Assembly: GCA_038246545.1 (NCBI GenBank)
Contig: JBBRVW010000008.1
Location: 56,414 to 120,413 of the forward strand
From: JBBRVW01 sp038246545
Lineage (GTDB): Bacteria; Actinomycetota; Actinomycetes; JACCUZ01
Direction: 5' to 3'
Length of the DNA stretch: 64,000 nt
Below are positions 46,562 to 54,374 of this stretch, one piece after another (the stretch's first letter is position 1; each line of letters begins with the position of its first letter). The notes beneath the pieces were generated by a model. The model made no database searches and was not told where the DNA came from. It worked only from the letters and a program-made list of their open reading frames with translations. The position numbers were made by a program, and so were the translations under genes.

Positions 46562-46731
46562 ATCGCGGACGCCGAGCCCTGCCACCCGCGAGAGTGCCGA
46601 TCGTTCGTCGCTGTGGCAGGGACGGAGAACCCGAGCAAGCCGGTCGCGCACGCTGCGACCTCGGGGTGAAGCCGCGAGAGCGGCAGGGCACCTTCGACGC
46701 CCTAACCCGACAGGTCACTCTTCGCAGGCGG
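46562..46731 (+). ncRNA. Cyclic di-AMP riboswitch (ydaO/yuaA class)
   Basis: The leader of the NlpC/P60 gene contains the conserved ydaO elements in order: GCCGAGCCCUGCC, ACGGAGAACCCGAG, CUCGGGGUGAAGCCGCGAGAGC, GGCAGGGCACCUUCGACGCCC and UAACCCGACAGGUCAC...CGCAGGCGG (each run trimmed). It ends 15 bases before the start codon. In actinobacteria this class commonly precedes cell-wall hydrolase genes and switches them off when c-di-AMP is high. The edges are approximate. Confidence 0.88.
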
Positions 46732-46745
46732 TACCGAAGGAACGC

Positions 46746-47234
46746 ATGTCCGCGACACGCTTCGCCCCTGTCCGCCTGCTCACGAGCCTCACGGTCGTGC
46801 TCGCGCTCGCCGCCACGATGTTCGTGATGTCGGCGCTCAGCCCCAGCACCACGAAGGCCTCGGCGGCCCTGGTCTCCGCGGCCAAGGCCAACACCGCGGC
46901 CGACTGGGCCCGCAGCCGCAAGGGCTCGCCGTACCAGTACGGCGCCACCGGCCCGAACCGCTTCGACTGCTCCGGTCTGACCCGGTGGGCCTACGCGCAC
47001 GTCGGCAAGTCCCTGCCGCACTCGTCGGCCGGCCAGGTCCGCGACGTCAAGCGCATCTGGCACCGCGGTAACGTCCGCCGCGGCGACCTGGTGTTCTTCA
47101 CCAGCCGCGGCAGCGTCTACCACGTCGGCATCTACGCCGGCCACGGCGAGATCTGGCACGCCTCAGTTCCCGGGACGCCGGTGAAGCGCGACCGGATCTG
47201 GTCGAGCAGCGTTTTCTACGGCCGGGTGAGGTAG
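46746..47234 (+). CDS. Secreted NlpC/P60 peptidoglycan endopeptidase
   Basis: The 162-residue protein has a signal peptide (hydrophobic core LLTSLTVVLALAATMFVM) and one NlpC/P60 domain. The catalytic Cys is in RFDCSGLTRW, the His in YHVGIYAG, and the third polar residue in EIWHASVPG. It should cut stem peptides in peptidoglycan. The ATG at 46746 is preceded by GAAGGA, and the c-di-AMP riboswitch controls it from just upstream. Confidence 0.92.
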   Translation: MSATRFAPVRLLTSLTVVLALAATMFVMSALSPSTTKASAALVSAAKANTAADWARSRKGSPYQYGATGPNRFDCSGLTRWAYAHVGKSLPHSSAGQVRDVKRIWHRGNVRRGDLVFFTSRGSVYHVGIYAGHGEIWHASVPGTPVKRDRIWSSSVFYGRVR

Positions 47235-47247
47235 CCGTCCCGCACGG

Positions 47248-48537
47248 CTACCGGGGCCGCGCGAGACCCAGCCGTCCGCTGCCGAGCCCCGGGAACGCCG
47301 CGGACGCCGGCACCCCGCACCGCCTCTCGAGCAGCTCGGCCAGCACTGCGCGGTAGTCGTTCGCGGCCGGCAGGTCGCCGGCGTCCAGGGCCGCCGGCGC
47401 GAGGCCGCGCCACGCGCCGTGCACCCGGCCGCCCACCACGCCGCCGCCGAGCAGCAGCATCGCGTTGCCGTGGCCGTGGTCGAGGCCGCCGGAGGCGTTC
47501 TCCTCGACGCGACGACCGAACTCCGAGAGCGTCACGAGGTTCACGCCTGCCATCGCCGGCCCGAGGTCGGTGGCGAACGCCGCCAGCGCCGCACCGAGCT
47601 CGGTGAGCTGCTGCGTCATCCAGCCGCCGCCGACCCGGCCGAGACCCTGGTGCATGTCCCAGTCACCGAAGTCGACGGTGGCGACCCGCAGGCCGACTCC
47701 GGCCTTGATGAGCTGCGCGACGTCGCGCAGCGCGGAGCCGAGGTCGCCGTGGGGATAGTCGGCACCGGCGGCCGGGACGTAGTCGGTGTCCTGGAGCGCG
47801 GCCGCGGTCCCGAGCGCGCCGAGGGTCAGGCGAGCCGGCGTGGCGACCTCGGTGCGGGCACCGCGGTGCATGGCGGCCAGCGCAGCAATCCAGCGGGCCC
47901 GTTCCTCGGCGTCGTCGGCGCCGGCGAGCGAGAAGTCGTCGACCGAGCCGATGAGCAGCTCCGGCGCCGGCCCGAGGAGCGCGCGCTGGTTGGCGTCGGA
48001 ACCCACGCCGACCGTCGCAAAGGCACCGCCGGGGCCTTGCGCCGAGCTGACCCGGTCCAGCCAGCCGGTGCGGACGCCGGAGCCGGGCGCGGCCCGCTCC
48101 ATCTCCTCCATCGCCTGGAAGTGCGACCGGGTGGGGTCCGGCTGCCCGACCGCGTGCACGACGCCGAAGGACCCGGCGTCCCAGAACGGCTTGAGCGGCG
48201 CGAGCGCCGGGTGCAGGCCGAACGTGGCGTCCAGCGGCAGCAGCTCGCCGGCGGGGATGCCGATGCCGGGACGGGCCGCGGCGTAGGCCGGGTCGGCGGC
48301 CGGCACGACGGCGGACAGGCCGTCGAAGCCGCCGCGTAGCGAGAGCACGACGAGCACGTCGCCGGCGTACGCCGTGCCGGCGAAGGCCAGCCGAGTCGAG
48401 GCAGTCTCGCGGACCAGGCCGCCCACCACGCCGAGCGCGACCGCGGCTCCCGCAGCGCCGAGCAGCCGGCGCCGGCTGAGGCCGGCCGGCTCGACGTGCC
48501 CGCAGGAGCACGCGCTCGCGGTGAGGTCAGTGCTCAT
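47248..48537 (-). CDS. DUF1501 protein, Tat-exported
   Basis: The 429-residue protein has a twin-arginine signal (LSRRRLLGAAGAAVALG), so it is exported folded. The body carries the DUF1501 pattern: VLVVLSLRGGFDGLSAVVP, FGLHPALAPL, HFQAMEEMERA and the C-terminal LDHGHGNAMLLLGGGVVGG. The fold is related to sulfatase/alkaline-phosphatase-like proteins. Its function is unknown, but it nearly always accompanies a DUF1800 protein, as it does here with an ATGA overlap. Confidence 0.88.
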   Translation of the reverse strand: MSTDLTASACSCGHVEPAGLSRRRLLGAAGAAVALGVVGGLVRETASTRLAFAGTAYAGDVLVVLSLRGGFDGLSAVVPAADPAYAAARPGIGIPAGELLPLDATFGLHPALAPLKPFWDAGSFGVVHAVGQPDPTRSHFQAMEEMERAAPGSGVRTGWLDRVSSAQGPGGAFATVGVGSDANQRALLGPAPELLIGSVDDFSLAGADDAEERARWIAALAAMHRGARTEVATPARLTLGALGTAAALQDTDYVPAAGADYPHGDLGSALRDVAQLIKAGVGLRVATVDFGDWDMHQGLGRVGGGWMTQQLTELGAALAAFATDLGPAMAGVNLVTLSEFGRRVEENASGGLDHGHGNAMLLLGGGVVGGRVHGAWRGLAPAALDAGDLPAANDYRAVLAELLERRCGVPASAAFPGLGSGRLGLARPR

Positions 48538-50090
48538 CGGACCGCCGCCGCGGGGCTGTCGAGCAGCAGCGCGTGGACGTAGGGCAGCCGCCACCCGAGG
48601 GCCTGGTCGCCCGCCTCGAGCGGTGCGCTGACCTTCTCGCCCAGGAACGTGCAGATCGCCTGCCGGACCGTCTCGGTCGGCCTCGGCAGCCCGAGCCCGG
48701 CGGCCGCTGCGTCGACGAGCGCGCCGTGGGTCCGCGGCCGGGCCGGCCGCAGCCGGTACTGCAGCGGCGGGTGCCGCAGGTCGTTGGGCCACCAGCCGGC
48801 GGCCAGCCCGAGGTGCGCGTTCCACCGGGCGAGCGTGCCGCCGGCGCTCTGCCACGAGCTGACGACGTCGGGGTAGCCGTCCGGCGGGTGCCAGCCGAGG
48901 GGCGGGTGCCCGAGCTCGCCGGAGACCCAGTAGAGCTGCCGCATGCCGTCGGTGCCCGAGGCCGGCGGCCGGATGCCGAGGGCTCGCACCGTCGACACGA
49001 GGTCCTCAAACGGCCTCTTCACCTTGTCACCCGACGACGCCTTGAACGCCTTCGAGGCGAACAGCGCGCGCAGCACCGGCCGGATGTCCGTGTCGTGCTT
49101 GAGGTAGACCTTCGCCAGCGACGTGACCAGCGCGGCCGGCGGGTTGTCACTGACGAAGCGGACCGCCAGCTTGCGCGCGATCCGCCGCGCCGTCGCGGGG
49201 TGCGTGGCGAGGTAGCGCAGGTAGCGCAGCGCCACCTTCTCGCCGTACGTCGACCGGTTGGCGTCGGAGAAGCCGAGCACCTTCACCGCGCCGGTGGCGT
49301 GCTTCGACGTGTCGTAGAGGTAGCCCATCGTCCCGTCGTCGACCGACAGGCCGGTGAGCAGCCGGGCGGCCGACTTCACCATCGCCTCGGAGTAGCCCGC
49401 GCCGACGCCGACCGTGTGCAGCTCGAGCAGCTCGCGCGCGTAGTTCTCGTTCGGCGCGTCCTTGTCGGAGCTGGCGTTGTCGAGGTAGCTGAGCATCGCC
49501 GGGTGTCGGGCCGAGGCGGCCAGCAGGTCGCTGAACTTGCCGAGCGCGTGCCGCCGGATGACCTGCGAGTCGTAGAGGTGCCGGGTCGCCCACACGTCCG
49601 AGGACGGGCAGGTGACGTTGAGGTGGTTGGACCAGAAGTCGACCATCACCTCGAGCAGCTGGCGGTTGGACCAGGCGGCCCGCGCCACGTGCGCGTCGCA
49701 CAGGTCGAACATCGCGTCCCAGTGGAACCGGCCGATGTGGCTCACCAGCTGGTTCGGCGACATCGTCAGGGTCGGCCAGCGCTTCAGGAGCGCGGTCATC
49801 GCAGCGTCCGGCACCTTCGACGGCCGGAGCTGCTGCTCCAGCCAGTGCTGGGAGCCCTTCTTGCGCACCGCCGCGAGCAGCTCCGGGGTCGCCCCGTACG
49901 TCGTGCGGCGCACGAGGTGCAGGACGGGGTCACCCGTCGCGGCCTCGGCGACCGGGGCGGCGGCGAGGCCGGCGCAGCCCAGGGCGGCCGCGCCGAGCAG
50001 CCCGGTGCCCGCGGCGAGCAGGCCACGCCGGCTCAGCACGGGGCTGTCGGCGCCGGCGTCGTCGGTGGGCGTGGCGAGGGAGGAGGACAC
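48534..50090 (-). CDS. DUF1800 protein, Tat-exported
   Basis: The 518-residue protein has a Tat-type signal (LSRRGLLAAGTGLLG) and the DUF1800 core: HLVRRTTYGATPELL, MVDFWSNHLNVTCP, NYARELLELHTVGVG and the later RRIARKLAVRFVSDNPP. The start is GTG at 50090. It is translationally coupled to the DUF1501 gene (ATGA). The pair is widespread and co-inherited; the role is unknown and may concern the cell surface. Confidence 0.88.
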   Translation of the reverse strand: MSSSLATPTDDAGADSPVLSRRGLLAAGTGLLGAAALGCAGLAAAPVAEAATGDPVLHLVRRTTYGATPELLAAVRKKGSQHWLEQQLRPSKVPDAAMTALLKRWPTLTMSPNQLVSHIGRFHWDAMFDLCDAHVARAAWSNRQLLEVMVDFWSNHLNVTCPSSDVWATRHLYDSQVIRRHALGKFSDLLAASARHPAMLSYLDNASSDKDAPNENYARELLELHTVGVGAGYSEAMVKSAARLLTGLSVDDGTMGYLYDTSKHATGAVKVLGFSDANRSTYGEKVALRYLRYLATHPATARRIARKLAVRFVSDNPPAALVTSLAKVYLKHDTDIRPVLRALFASKAFKASSGDKVKRPFEDLVSTVRALGIRPPASGTDGMRQLYWVSGELGHPPLGWHPPDGYPDVVSSWQSAGGTLARWNAHLGLAAGWWPNDLRHPPLQYRLRPARPRTHGALVDAAAAGLGLPRPTETVRQAICTFLGEKVSAPLEAGDQALGWRLPYVHALLLDSPAAAVR

Positions 50091-50129
50091 GGGAGCCTTG
50101 GTGGGTCGGGGAGGACGTCCCTTCGTGCA

Positions 50130-50150
50130 TCGGCCACCCAGGGTGGCCGA
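50130..50150 (-). terminator. Hairpin after tadG, candidate operon terminator
   Basis: TCGGCCACCC and GGGTGGCCGA form a near-perfect palindrome around one base (effective stem 8, loop 5). It lies 28 bases past the tadG stop and before the DUF1800 start, so it could end the Tad operon transcript. Confidence 0.55.
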
Positions 50151-50177
50151 CTTGAGCAGCACAGACGTCCCAAGGTG

Positions 50178-50654
50178 TCAGGGGGTGAGCGGCGACCGGG
50201 CCCGTGCGGTGGCGTGGACGTCGTACCCCGCGGCGTACCGCGCCGAGATGAGGTTCCCGAACGGCATCCGCACCGTGGCACGGAACGTCACCGTCACGGT
50301 GATGCCGTCGGTGTCGACCCCGGCGACGCGGAACTGCACGAACCGGGCCTCGAGGTCGGCGTCGGAGACGTACTGGGTGACCGCGGCCCGCGCGCCGGCG
50401 CGGCTCAGCGGCAGGGTGGACCCCGCGCCGTTGTAGACCGCGGACAGGTCCGGCTGGTTCGCGGCGCTGAGGGCGGCGCCGTCCGCCGCGGCGACCAGGG
50501 AACGCCGGTAGAGGTAGACTTTCGAGACGTTCACCACGACGGTGACGAGCAACCCGGCGATCACGGTGTAGACGAGGATCAGCAGGATCAGCTGGCCGGA
50601 GTCCCCCGTGGCCACGGTCGCCCGCAGCCGCCGCATGCGGGCAGGGACGCTCAC
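50178..50654 (-). CDS. TadG-like pilus assembly protein
   Basis: The 158-residue protein has the typical N-terminal pattern of TadG/TadE-like proteins: a short cytoplasmic start, GDSGQ, and the membrane helix LILLILVYTVIAGLLVTVVV (trimmed). AAADGAALSAAN and a beta-rich external part follow. It is a minor, membrane-anchored component of the Tad (Flp) pilus. The start GTG at 50654 overlaps the preceding stop as GTGA. Confidence 0.8.
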   Translation of the reverse strand: MSVPARMRRLRATVATGDSGQLILLILVYTVIAGLLVTVVVNVSKVYLYRRSLVAAADGAALSAANQPDLSAVYNGAGSTLPLSRAGARAAVTQYVSDADLEARFVQFRVAGVDTDGITVTVTFRATVRMPFGNLISARYAAGYDVHATARARSPLTP

Positions 50655-51106
50655 GGGGTCGGCCCGGCCTGGAAGCGGTCGACGACCTCGAGGTGCCGGC
50701 TGCTGACACGCACCGAGGCCGGGGCGCGGTCGGAGAAGAACCGCGGCACCAGCGGCAGGGCGACGGCGTAGGTCATGACGACGTCGACCTGGGAGCCGGG
50801 CTGCAGTCCGCACGGGCTCGGCGAGCAGCTGATCTCCACCTGGTCGGCCGAGAGTGTGAGGTTGCTGTCGGCCATGACGATGCGGGCCGCGGAGAACGCG
50901 CGACCGGACGCGTCGCCGACGCTGTCGGAGGTGGCGTAGACCCGGCCCGCCTCACGGACAGCGCTGGACACGGCGTACGCCGCCGCCTGGACGCGGAACA
51001 CGATGAGCAGGACGTAGACCAGGGGCAGCATGAGCAGGACCGCGAGGTAGACGAACTCGATGATCGCGTTGCCGTCGTCGGCACCGCGGGCCGGGAGCCG
51101 CGTCAC
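50651..51106 (-). CDS. TadE-like pseudopilin
   Basis: The 151-residue protein has the TadE N-terminus DDGNAIIEFVYLAVLLMLPL (trimmed), with the conserved Glu that follows the processing site, and then one membrane helix. VREAGRVYATSDS and an external domain with CSPSPC follow. It should be processed by a prepilin peptidase and join the Tad machinery. The GTG start at 51106 overlaps the upstream tadE stop as GTGA. Confidence 0.82.
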   Translation of the reverse strand: MTRLPARGADDGNAIIEFVYLAVLLMLPLVYVLLIVFRVQAAAYAVSSAVREAGRVYATSDSVGDASGRAFSAARIVMADSNLTLSADQVEISCSPSPCGLQPGSQVDVVMTYAVALPLVPRFFSDRAPASVRVSSRHLEVVDRFQAGPTP

Positions 51107-51486
51107 TGGTCCTCCTCCAGTGCGTGACCCCGCACGGTGAGGCCGCGGGCCGGGCCGAGCAGGCCGATCATCGGGAGGGTCGTGCGCACCTCGACGTAGA
51201 CGGTCAGGAAGCCGTCGACCGTCTCGGTGCCCGAGGTCACGCCGGCGGCGAAGCGGTCGGCCAAGGAGTCGCGGATCAGCTGCCGGGTCAGCGCCGCCCC
51301 TTGCTCCGGGTCGCGGTCGGCGTTCGCACCGTAGCGGGCGCCCTCGGCCGCCGAGGCGAGCAGCGTGTTGCGCACGTGCAGCGCCAGACCCAGCTGCAGC
51401 AGGGCCAGGAACAGGAACGTGAGCAGGATGCCGACCAGGGTGAACTCGACGACTGCCGCACCCCGTTCGTCCCGGGCGGATCGCAT
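51103..51486 (-). CDS. TadE-like pseudopilin
   Basis: The 127-residue protein begins RDERGAAVVEFTLVGILLTF, the classic TadE processing region with Glu at the +5-like position, and continues as a membrane helix. LLASAAEGARYGANADRD is the conserved segment after the helix. It is the first of two adjacent TadE-like genes coupled by GTGA and belongs to the part of the Tad operon downstream of the inserted element. Confidence 0.84.
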   Translation of the reverse strand: MRSARDERGAAVVEFTLVGILLTFLFLALLQLGLALHVRNTLLASAAEGARYGANADRDPEQGAALTRQLIRDSLADRFAAGVTSGTETVDGFLTVYVEVRTTLPMIGLLGPARGLTVRGHALEEDQ

Positions 51487-51515
51487 CGAGGCGACCTTCC
51501 GCGACGCCGCCGCGC

Positions 51516-51761
51516 CTAGGGCGCGTTGCCAACGACGCCGTCTAGCGCGTCGCTAAAGATCTGCTTGAGCTTGTCGTCAGCGACCAGCCACAGGGCCGTC
51601 ACGAGACCCGCGGTCATGATCGTCACCAGCACCCAGCCGGGGACGTCGCCGCGGTCCCGGCCGCCGTGCACCACCCGGGTGTAGAGGCGCAGCGCGGTCC
51701 CTTCCAGCGACGCGCCCAGTGCCGCGATCGGCCGGCGGACGGTCGTGCGCTTCTCCTGCAT
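51516..51761 (-). CDS. Small Flp-pilin-like membrane protein (DUF4244 type)
   Basis: The 81-residue protein has a charged N-terminus, a GDVPGWVLVTIMTAGLVTAL (trimmed) membrane helix and a short tail KQIFSDALDGVVGN. This pattern, and its place between tadC and tadE, match the DUF4244-like pilin subunits of actinobacterial Tad clusters. It is probably the main or a minor pilin. It has its own AGGGAG-type ribosome-binding site. The insertion in tadC now separates it from the operon head. Confidence 0.75.
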   Translation of the reverse strand: MQEKRTTVRRPIAALGASLEGTALRLYTRVVHGGRDRGDVPGWVLVTIMTAGLVTALWLVADDKLKQIFSDALDGVVGNAP

Positions 51762-51781
51762 CTGGTGCCTCTCCCTCGTTG

Positions 51782-51797
51782 CCCGGCGAGCGCCGGG
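51782..51797 (-). promoter_or_regulatory. Intercistronic hairpin before the pilin-like gene
   Basis: CCCGGC-GAGC-GCCGGG forms a small tight hairpin between the tadC stop and the pilin-like start; a second GGCCGG-rich palindrome follows at about 51807-51824. Such hairpins may stabilise pilin mRNA or attenuate transcription. Confidence 0.35.
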
Positions 51798-51827
51798 TGG
51801 TCGGTGGCCGGCCGGTCGGCCGGGCGT

Positions 51828-51911
51828 CTAGCTCGCGAAGCTGAAGCCGAAGAAACCGGGGAACAGCGCGAACAGCACAGTCACCGGCAGGACGAGAAAC
51901 ACCACGGGGAC
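51828..51911 (-). pseudogene. 3' fragment of tadC, cut off by the integrative element
   Basis: The 27 codons read VPVVFLVLPVTVLFALFPG and FFGFSFAS, followed by TAG. The VPVVFLVLPVTVLFALFPG block is the standard last membrane helix of type II secretion F (TadC) proteins. It fits exactly onto the KKEIAMM end of the 5' part at 61717, joined at the shared GAC core. A GTG at 51923 could start a stray 31-residue peptide from the element side. Confidence 0.88.
51909..51911. other. Left attachment junction (core GAC)
   Basis: Host sequence ends ...CCACGGG and the element begins GTCAAGGGTCACTGG, with the core GAC between. The same 3-base core is at the right junction. A short shared core is normal for serine integrases. 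The rebuilt attP reads ...CGCTTGT-GAC-GTCAAGG..., containing the palindrome TGACGTCA. Confidence 0.78.
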
Positions 51912-51928
51912 GTCAAGGGTCACTGGGG

Positions 51929-51934
51929 TACAGT
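51929..51934 (+). promoter_or_regulatory. -10 box of a leaderless integrase promoter
   Basis: TACAGT is followed by exactly six bases and then the integrase ATG at 51941, the spacing expected when transcription starts at the start codon. No ribosome-binding site precedes the ATG. The -35 position falls on the attachment site: CGGGGA in the integrated state, TTGTGA (18-base spacer) in the excised circle. Confidence 0.58.
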
Positions 51935-51940
51935 TTTCCT

Positions 51941-53317
51941 ATGACGCGACGAGCAGCGATCTATACGAGGCAGAGCCTCGACCGTTCCGGTGAGGGCCTG
52001 GCCGTCCGGCGCCAGCTCGAGGACTGCCGCGAACTGGTGAAGCGGAACGGCTGGCGCACGGTGGCTGTGTTCTCCGATAACGACGTGTCGGCCACGTCCG
52101 GGCGGGACCGCCCTGAGTACCGCAAGATGATTGACGCGGTGAAGGCGGGACGGGTCGACACGATCGTGTCGTGGGCCCCGGACCGGCTCGCCCGTCGACC
52201 ACGGGACCTCGAGGACATCCTCGACCTCGCAGAGCAGCAGGGCGTCAGCCTCGCCACCGTGTCGGGCGACGTCGACCTGTCGACCCCCTACGGCCGCGCC
52301 ATCGCTCGCATCTTCGGGGCCATCGCCAAGCAGGAGACCGAGCAGAAGGGCGCTCGCCAGCGCCGAGCCAATCAGCAGCGCGCGCAGGACGGCCGCACCG
52401 CCTGGACCCGACGCCCGTTCGGATTCGATCGTGACGACGAGGCCCGCGTCGTCGTCGTCGAGTCGGAGGCCGCCGAGCTGCGGAAGGCCGCCGACTCGGT
52501 CCTCACGGGCTCAACCCTGGCCTCGATCGTGCGGGACCTGACCGCGCGCAGGGTGACTACGAGCGTCGGCAAGCCGTTCACCGTGACGGCGTTGCGCCGC
52601 CTCCTGCTCAATCCACGGATGGCCGGACACGCCGTGCACCGCGGTCAGGTGGTCGGCACCGGCGACTGGCCGGCGATCATCGACGCCGACACCCAGGACC
52701 GGCTCGGCGCACTGTTGCGCGACCCGGCCCGGCGCACTCAGACCTCGACGAACCGCCGCTACTTGCTCTCTGGGCTCGTCAGGTGCGGACGGTGCGGTGG
52801 CCCGATGTTCGCCTCCCCCATGGGGCCGAAGGGTGCCTACTGGATGGTCTACAAGTGCCGGACCGCGCATTTGACGCGGCGTCTCGACCTGGTGGACGAG
52901 GTGGTCGAGGCCGTGGTCGTCGAGCGGCTCTCCCGGCCGGACGCGGCCGCCCTGCTCGCCAGCGATGGTGACGACGGCGACCGGCTGCGCGAGCAGTCAG
53001 TCAAGCTGCGCGCCCAACTCGACGACCTGGCAGGGTTGCTCGCTGAGGGCGTCCTGACGGCGACCGGCGTCCGCAAGGCGTCCGAGAAGCTGCGCGCCGA
53101 CCTCGAGGAGGTCGAGCGACAGCGGGCCTCACTCAGCAGCTCCGACGCGCTCGCCGAGCTCGTGTCTGCCGCCGACGTAGCCCGATGCTGGGCCGGCCTC
53201 GGCCTCGAAGCCCGCCGGGCCGTGGTGAACGTGCTGCTCACCGCCACAGTGCTGCCGGCGGGCAAGGGTGTGCGCTTCTCCCCGGACCAGGTGCGCATCG
53301 AGTGGAGGACGCCGTGA
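51941..53317 (+). CDS. int: Large serine recombinase (integrase)
   Basis: The 458-residue enzyme moves the element in and out of tadC. The N-terminal resolvase domain has the nucleophile Ser12 in YTRQSLD, with SWAPDRLARRPRDLEDIL and GRAIARIFGAIAKQETE. The recombinase domain (PFGFDRDDE...) and a zinc ribbon (LVRCGRCGGPMF...YKCRTAH) follow, and then a coiled coil typical of large serine integrases. It begins 30 bases from the attachment core, with no Shine-Dalgarno site. Directionality would need an excision factor, which could be one of the small neighbours. Confidence 0.93.
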   Translation: MTRRAAIYTRQSLDRSGEGLAVRRQLEDCRELVKRNGWRTVAVFSDNDVSATSGRDRPEYRKMIDAVKAGRVDTIVSWAPDRLARRPRDLEDILDLAEQQGVSLATVSGDVDLSTPYGRAIARIFGAIAKQETEQKGARQRRANQQRAQDGRTAWTRRPFGFDRDDEARVVVVESEAAELRKAADSVLTGSTLASIVRDLTARRVTTSVGKPFTVTALRRLLLNPRMAGHAVHRGQVVGTGDWPAIIDADTQDRLGALLRDPARRTQTSTNRRYLLSGLVRCGRCGGPMFASPMGPKGAYWMVYKCRTAHLTRRLDLVDEVVEAVVVERLSRPDAAALLASDGDDGDRLREQSVKLRAQLDDLAGLLAEGVLTATGVRKASEKLRADLEEVERQRASLSSSDALAELVSAADVARCWAGLGLEARRAVVNVLLTATVLPAGKGVRFSPDQVRIEWRTP

Positions 53318-53688
53318 CCGTGCCCTGGGACGGATTCCCGACGAACCTCACGGCGGCGGTGCGGGCGATGCTCGATGAGAAGTGGGCGGGGAACGTGCAG
53401 CCGGTGTTAGTCCTGCGCCGCGCCAACTGCGGTTGTCGCCTCGGCGCTGCTTATCGGCTGCAGGCTGGACGCCTACTCATGGGTCAGCGGCGCTCGCTCG
53501 TACAGGCGACTGTCGCCACGGCAAAGGCCCACCTGCAAGCCTTCGCTGTCGACCTCGACGCGGTCGACGCTGCTGACTTCAGCACCGGCGAACTCGCATG
53601 CCGACACGGTGGTGTAGTCCTCGACCGCGCAGGCATCATCAAGGCTCTCGGCACCGCGACACGCCTGGGGTCTGTGCACGTGCTCTGA
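53314..53688 (+). CDS. Hypothetical protein coupled to the integrase
   Basis: The 124-residue product starts at GTG 53314, overlapping the integrase stop as GTGA. It has paired cysteines (RRANCGCRLG and GELACRHGG) that could bind a metal, but no known domain. Because it is translated with the integrase, it is a candidate recombination directionality factor or DNA-binding accessory; this is inference only. Confidence 0.68.
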   Translation: MTVPWDGFPTNLTAAVRAMLDEKWAGNVQPVLVLRRANCGCRLGAAYRLQAGRLLMGQRRSLVQATVATAKAHLQAFAVDLDAVDAADFSTGELACRHGGVVLDRAGIIKALGTATRLGSVHVL

Positions 53689-53709
53689 GCAGCCGCGCTT
53701 GCTATTGTT
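53681..53709 (+). promoter_or_regulatory. Possible promoter of the replication gene chain
   Basis: TATTGT (53704-53709) sits inside TTGCTATTGTTTGCAGCAA, which carries TTGCT/AGCAA arms. It is the most AT-rich spot in this stretch and lies about 80 bases before the first gene of the overlapping chain. The -35 region (TGCTCT) is weak. Confidence 0.35.
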
Positions 53710-53787
53710 TGCAGCAACCGCCGGGGCGCACGTCGCCCGGACTCTCGGAGATCGGCACCGAGGTGAATCCTCGAAAGGGGCCACCTC

Positions 53788-54003
53788 GTGATGCGCGCCG
53801 AACATCGTTCAACCCGCGCTCGACTGGCTGCCGCTGTGCGGCACCACCCGGACGACACCGAGACCATCGCTGAGTACCGGTCCGAGTACAAGGCCGGCCG
53901 GGCCGAGGCCTACATCCGCCACCTGGTCGACTCTGCACCGCCACTGACGGCCGAGCAGCGCGACAAGCTCGCTGTCCTGATGCGCGGGCCGGACGAGGCA
54001 TGA
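53788..54003 (+). CDS. Small hypothetical protein, first of the overlapping chain
   Basis: The 71-residue helical protein has the segment AEAYIRHLVDSAPPLTAEQRDKLAVLM (trimmed), a pattern I associate with small genes of actinobacterial phages and integrated elements. The start is GTG 53788 (GAAAGGGG seven bases upstream) or ATG 53791. It opens a chain in which each stop overlaps the next start. No function is known. Confidence 0.68.
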   Translation: MMRAEHRSTRARLAAAVRHHPDDTETIAEYRSEYKAGRAEAYIRHLVDSAPPLTAEQRDKLAVLMRGPDEA

Positions 54004-54374
54004 ACGCCGAACGCCGCCCGGTCAGGGGCGGCGTCTTGGAGGCCGGCGAAGCTTCCATTCACAGAATACCGCCGGACGGCCACAACGGCGAGAACCCCTA
54101 CGCCGGCCGCGACCAGGCCGAGCAGCACGCCGACGGCTGGTGGTGGTCCTGCGCGATGCAGGCCGTCGAGGCGATGGCCGCGACCGGGCGCACCTTCCAG
54201 GCCCATGACGTCGCCGACGTCTACGGACTGGCCGACCCTGACTCCCCGAACCGGTGGGGCGCGCTCATGGGCGCCGCGCACCGGCTCGGCATCGTCGAGC
54301 CGGTCGGGGTCGCGATGTCGAGCCGGCGCTCGACAGCTCGCAGCCTCGTGCGGACCTGGCGGGGTGCACCGTGA
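54000..54374 (+). CDS. Hypothetical element protein
   Basis: The 124-residue protein starts at an ATGA overlap with the previous gene. Its centre (ADGWWWSCAMQAVEAMAATG, then FQAHDVADVYGLADPDSPNRWG) resembles a small winged-helix arrangement often seen next to replication genes in actinobacterial elements, where a fresh host-range or DNA-binding role has been guessed. I cannot assign a function. Confidence 0.66.
   Translation: MNAERRPVRGGVLEAGEASIHRIPPDGHNGENPYAGRDQAEQHADGWWWSCAMQAVEAMAATGRTFQAHDVADVYGLADPDSPNRWGALMGAAHRLGIVEPVGVAMSSRRSTARSLVRTWRGAP

Noticed and set aside
44174..46651. An 825-codon minus-strand frame apparently fusing prfB to upstream sequence
   Set aside because: The upstream half is an off-frame copy of the K+ channel gene. 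The release factor begins at GTG 45286.
50101..50177. Direct repeat GACGTCCC (twice) around the tadG terminator as a possible attachment site
   Set aside because: The copies are only 8 bases and flank nothing but the hairpin; no element lies between them.
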